From: Punica granatum
Lineage: Eukaryota > Streptophyta > Magnoliopsida > Myrtales > Lythraceae
Length of the DNA: 64,000 nt
Direction: 5' to 3'
Assembly: GCF_007655135.1 (NCBI RefSeq)
Contig: NC_045129.1
Coordinates: 30,753,122-30,817,121, forward strand
Shown: one piece after another, positions 62,240-64,000 of the stretch
Numbering within the stretch: the stretch's first letter is position 1
Layout: the number at the start of each line of letters is the position of its first letter
The notes under the pieces: model-generated
Told to the model about the DNA's origin: nothing
The model's database searches: none
Seen by the model: the letters and a program-made list of their open reading frames with translations, nothing else
Program-made: the position numbers and the translations under genes

Positions 62240-64000
62240 ATGAGAATGCAAAGATTAATCATGATTTAATGACGTTGAAATGACTTGAAATTTGTTTCCC
62301 CCTCGTGGTGTTTGATTCCAAGTTTGAACTTATAGATGACACGTACCTTTGAGGTTTTCTTTCAAGTCAAAATGCTTCTGTCGTCGTTTTCGAATGAAAG
62401 GATTTCTTCGGAGAAGACTTCAGGGTTTTGATGTTTACCTTTTTCCCTTTCCCTTTTCTTCTATTACCCGTCAGACTTACAGCTTATGCGGTTTTGGAGG
62501 AAAGGATGGGAAGGGAAGGGACTATTTATTCCCTCGTTTGGTTTTGAAAATTGTTGTTGTTGTTGTTTTTTTTTTTCCTTTACTTTTTCGGTTATAAAGG
62601 AGGCTTATAAGTGGTTTTGACATTTTAAAGTAAGGTAAAGAGAATGGATCGGAGATGAAACTTTTACCTCCTATCCCCTTTAGGGACTAGATTTAATTAA
62701 AAAAAAAAAGCTGATTTGGGGATGAATGGAGGTGGAAGAGTTTTAAAAAGTTCGGATTAATATAAAAGGACCAAAATTATCCGTCATTTTTTTTCCCTAG
62801 AAGCCCATATAGAATGATAAATTAGTTATTCGATATAAAATTTTCGTAAGTTCCCCTTCATGATCTCCTTTACTAACATATATACCCAAACAAGTTTAAA
62901 ACTTTCCCTTCCTTTCCCCTTACTAAGCATATCCGAACGAAATTAAAATTTTCCTTTCTTTCCCCTATTGGTGTGATATCAGAAGATTACTATTGCTGAG
63001 GAGTAAGAAGTGGTCAAAGGTCATTCAACATGTATCTCGAAAAAGACACTTTTGTGCAGATTGGCTTACTCGACAAGCTGTCTTCCTCTCCATTGGTGTG
63101 CATGTTCTTTTTTCGGTTCCTAACGGTTTATATGGTTTGTTGTTTAGCGATTTTGTTGAGGCTGCCATGCCCCATTATAGTGTTCTTAGTTTTCTAGGGC
63201 TATAGCCCAATCATTTTACCCAAAAATATTTCAGTCCTTCCCCTCACTTTTCTTTTCTTTCCCTCCCTTCCCCTAAATGAGACGTACCTAAACAAAGTGT
63301 TAAGGACTTAATAGGCGTTAGATCTCTAGTTGGGCCAGCATCTAGTTGACATTCCGCCTAACGGCATGAGACTGCTTATCTTAGGCAATTCCGTTGGAGT
63401 CGCTTTATCCCGTTTCTACATTTCTTAAATCTTGTTTTTGAGCCTAGGTCCAGTTTCTCTACCAAAGAAAGTAGTAAATGAAATAAAATGGGGTACCGGA
63501 AGTATCATCAGTGAAAATCAAATCTCATTATCTCGTAAGTTCAAATACAGAATGAGTGTTATAGCACTATAACTATTTTTTATATTCTTTTCTCTATTAA
63601 TATTGTAATATTTTCATTGATCCGAAAGTGATTGGGCCAATCTCTATCGAAAAATTTGAGCCAATAAGATGATGGACTCAGAATATTTTGTTATAATTTT
63701 CTGTTGGATAGCAACACCTCTCAACAGTTTTCTGCTAGCTATTCGATCTGATGTTTGTTTTAGTTTTATTATCATTCCGTATTGGCTGATCTTGTAGTGT
63801 TGTGGGATGACCTCCATCTGATGATAACGTCCCTGGTGACGATTTACGTACACATTTAAAAAATATTAATGATGCAGCTGAATTGAACAATTGGAGATTA
63901 GTTCCTTATTAAACAATTTATTAGTTTACGCTTTCACGTGATTAAGATGGAGGATTCATAAATATTGGTGCATGTTACGAAAAAAAGAAAGAAACTTACA
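62240..64000. other. Repeat-rich spacer at the right edge
   Basis: No host gene is recognisable. It includes a LINE RNase H remnant (62993-63205) set in CT-rich DNA in which ttcctttcccc-type stretches recur (near 62440-62460, 62905-62920, 62955-62965 and 63240-63270). After 63300 the DNA is AT-rich with nothing identifiable. Confidence 0.5.
62993..63205 (+). pseudogene. LINE RNase H domain remnant
   Basis: The forward translation reads WSKVIQHVSRKRHFCADWLT followed by RQA, then GVHVLFSVPNGLYGLLFSD. This is the end of the RNase H-like domain found at the C-terminus of plant L1-type LINE polyproteins (pattern H-x-x-R-x-x-N-x-x-A-D-x-L), with N replaced by H. Only about 70 codons are open; nothing upstream reads as reverse transcriptase, so it is a truncated fossil. 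Confidence 0.6.

Noticed and set aside
63480..63600. Possible SINE (gttcaaatac box B-like)
   Set aside because: A single box B resemblance, with no box A at the right distance, no A tail and no target duplication.
1..64000. CRISPR arrays, prokaryotic defence or toxin-antitoxin systems
   Set aside because: The tandem repeats present (21 bp, 66 bp, about 300 bp and microsatellites) lack unique spacers of constant length, and all recognisable genes are plant nuclear.

Overview
The window is nuclear DNA of a eudicot plant. Its genes have many introns with plant-type GT-AG junctions and belong to plant-specific families. The spacers are AT-rich and full of MITEs, SINEs, LTR-retrotransposon and LINE debris. 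I cannot name the species. From memory, CNGC15 and NCRK are also neighbours in Arabidopsis (At2g28260 and At2g28250), so this pair looks like conserved microsynteny.

Layout. 1-286 is the 3' end of a Ty1/copia pol. 1062-3908 (-) is the cyclic-nucleotide-gated channel CNGC15 (7 coding exons). 3909-9932 is a spacer with microsatellites, a 21-bp minisatellite, an organelle-like segment and a poly(A)-tailed insertion. 9933-12992 (-) is the receptor-like kinase NCRK (9 coding exons). 17303-21781 (-) is a WAV3-type RING/VWA ubiquitin ligase. 21782-30446 is a gene-free spacer holding a roughly 300-bp tandem array, a SINE and a long hairpin. 30447-42703 (-) is a MOM1-like silencing protein, the largest gene (about 20 coding exons, about 2,400 residues). 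43000-53800 is a transposon-dense block. 53837-55636 (+) is an intronless E-class PPR gene. 56260-56617 is a solo LTR with a perfect target-site duplication. 57274-59133 (+) is an intronless LYK4/LYK5-type LysM receptor pseudokinase. 59546-61930 (-) is an alpha-carbonic anhydrase convergent with it. A SINE with a 16-bp target duplication sits directly behind the carbonic anhydrase TATA box. 62240-64000 holds LINE RNase H debris.

The genes do not form one pathway. CNGC15 (nuclear-envelope or plasma-membrane calcium channel), the LysM receptor (chitin or Nod-type signalling) and NCRK (receptor kinase) all relate to signalling. MOM1 acts in transcriptional silencing of repeats like those around it. 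WAV3 acts in protein turnover affecting root gravitropism, PPR in organellar RNA processing, and carbonic anhydrase in CO2/bicarbonate interconversion in a secretory compartment.

I saw no CRISPR, operon, prokaryotic system or convincing tRNA/rRNA gene, and no clear previously undescribed multi-gene system. The least ordinary items are the SINE at the carbonic anhydrase promoter, the 24.2-25.5 kb tandem array, the 29-kb hairpin, the 43/44-residue repeats inside MOM1 with its degenerate ATPase motifs, and a 42-base G tract that forms the pyrimidine tract of a splice acceptor. Exon boundaries were derived by hand from reading frames, splice motifs and family knowledge, without transcripts.
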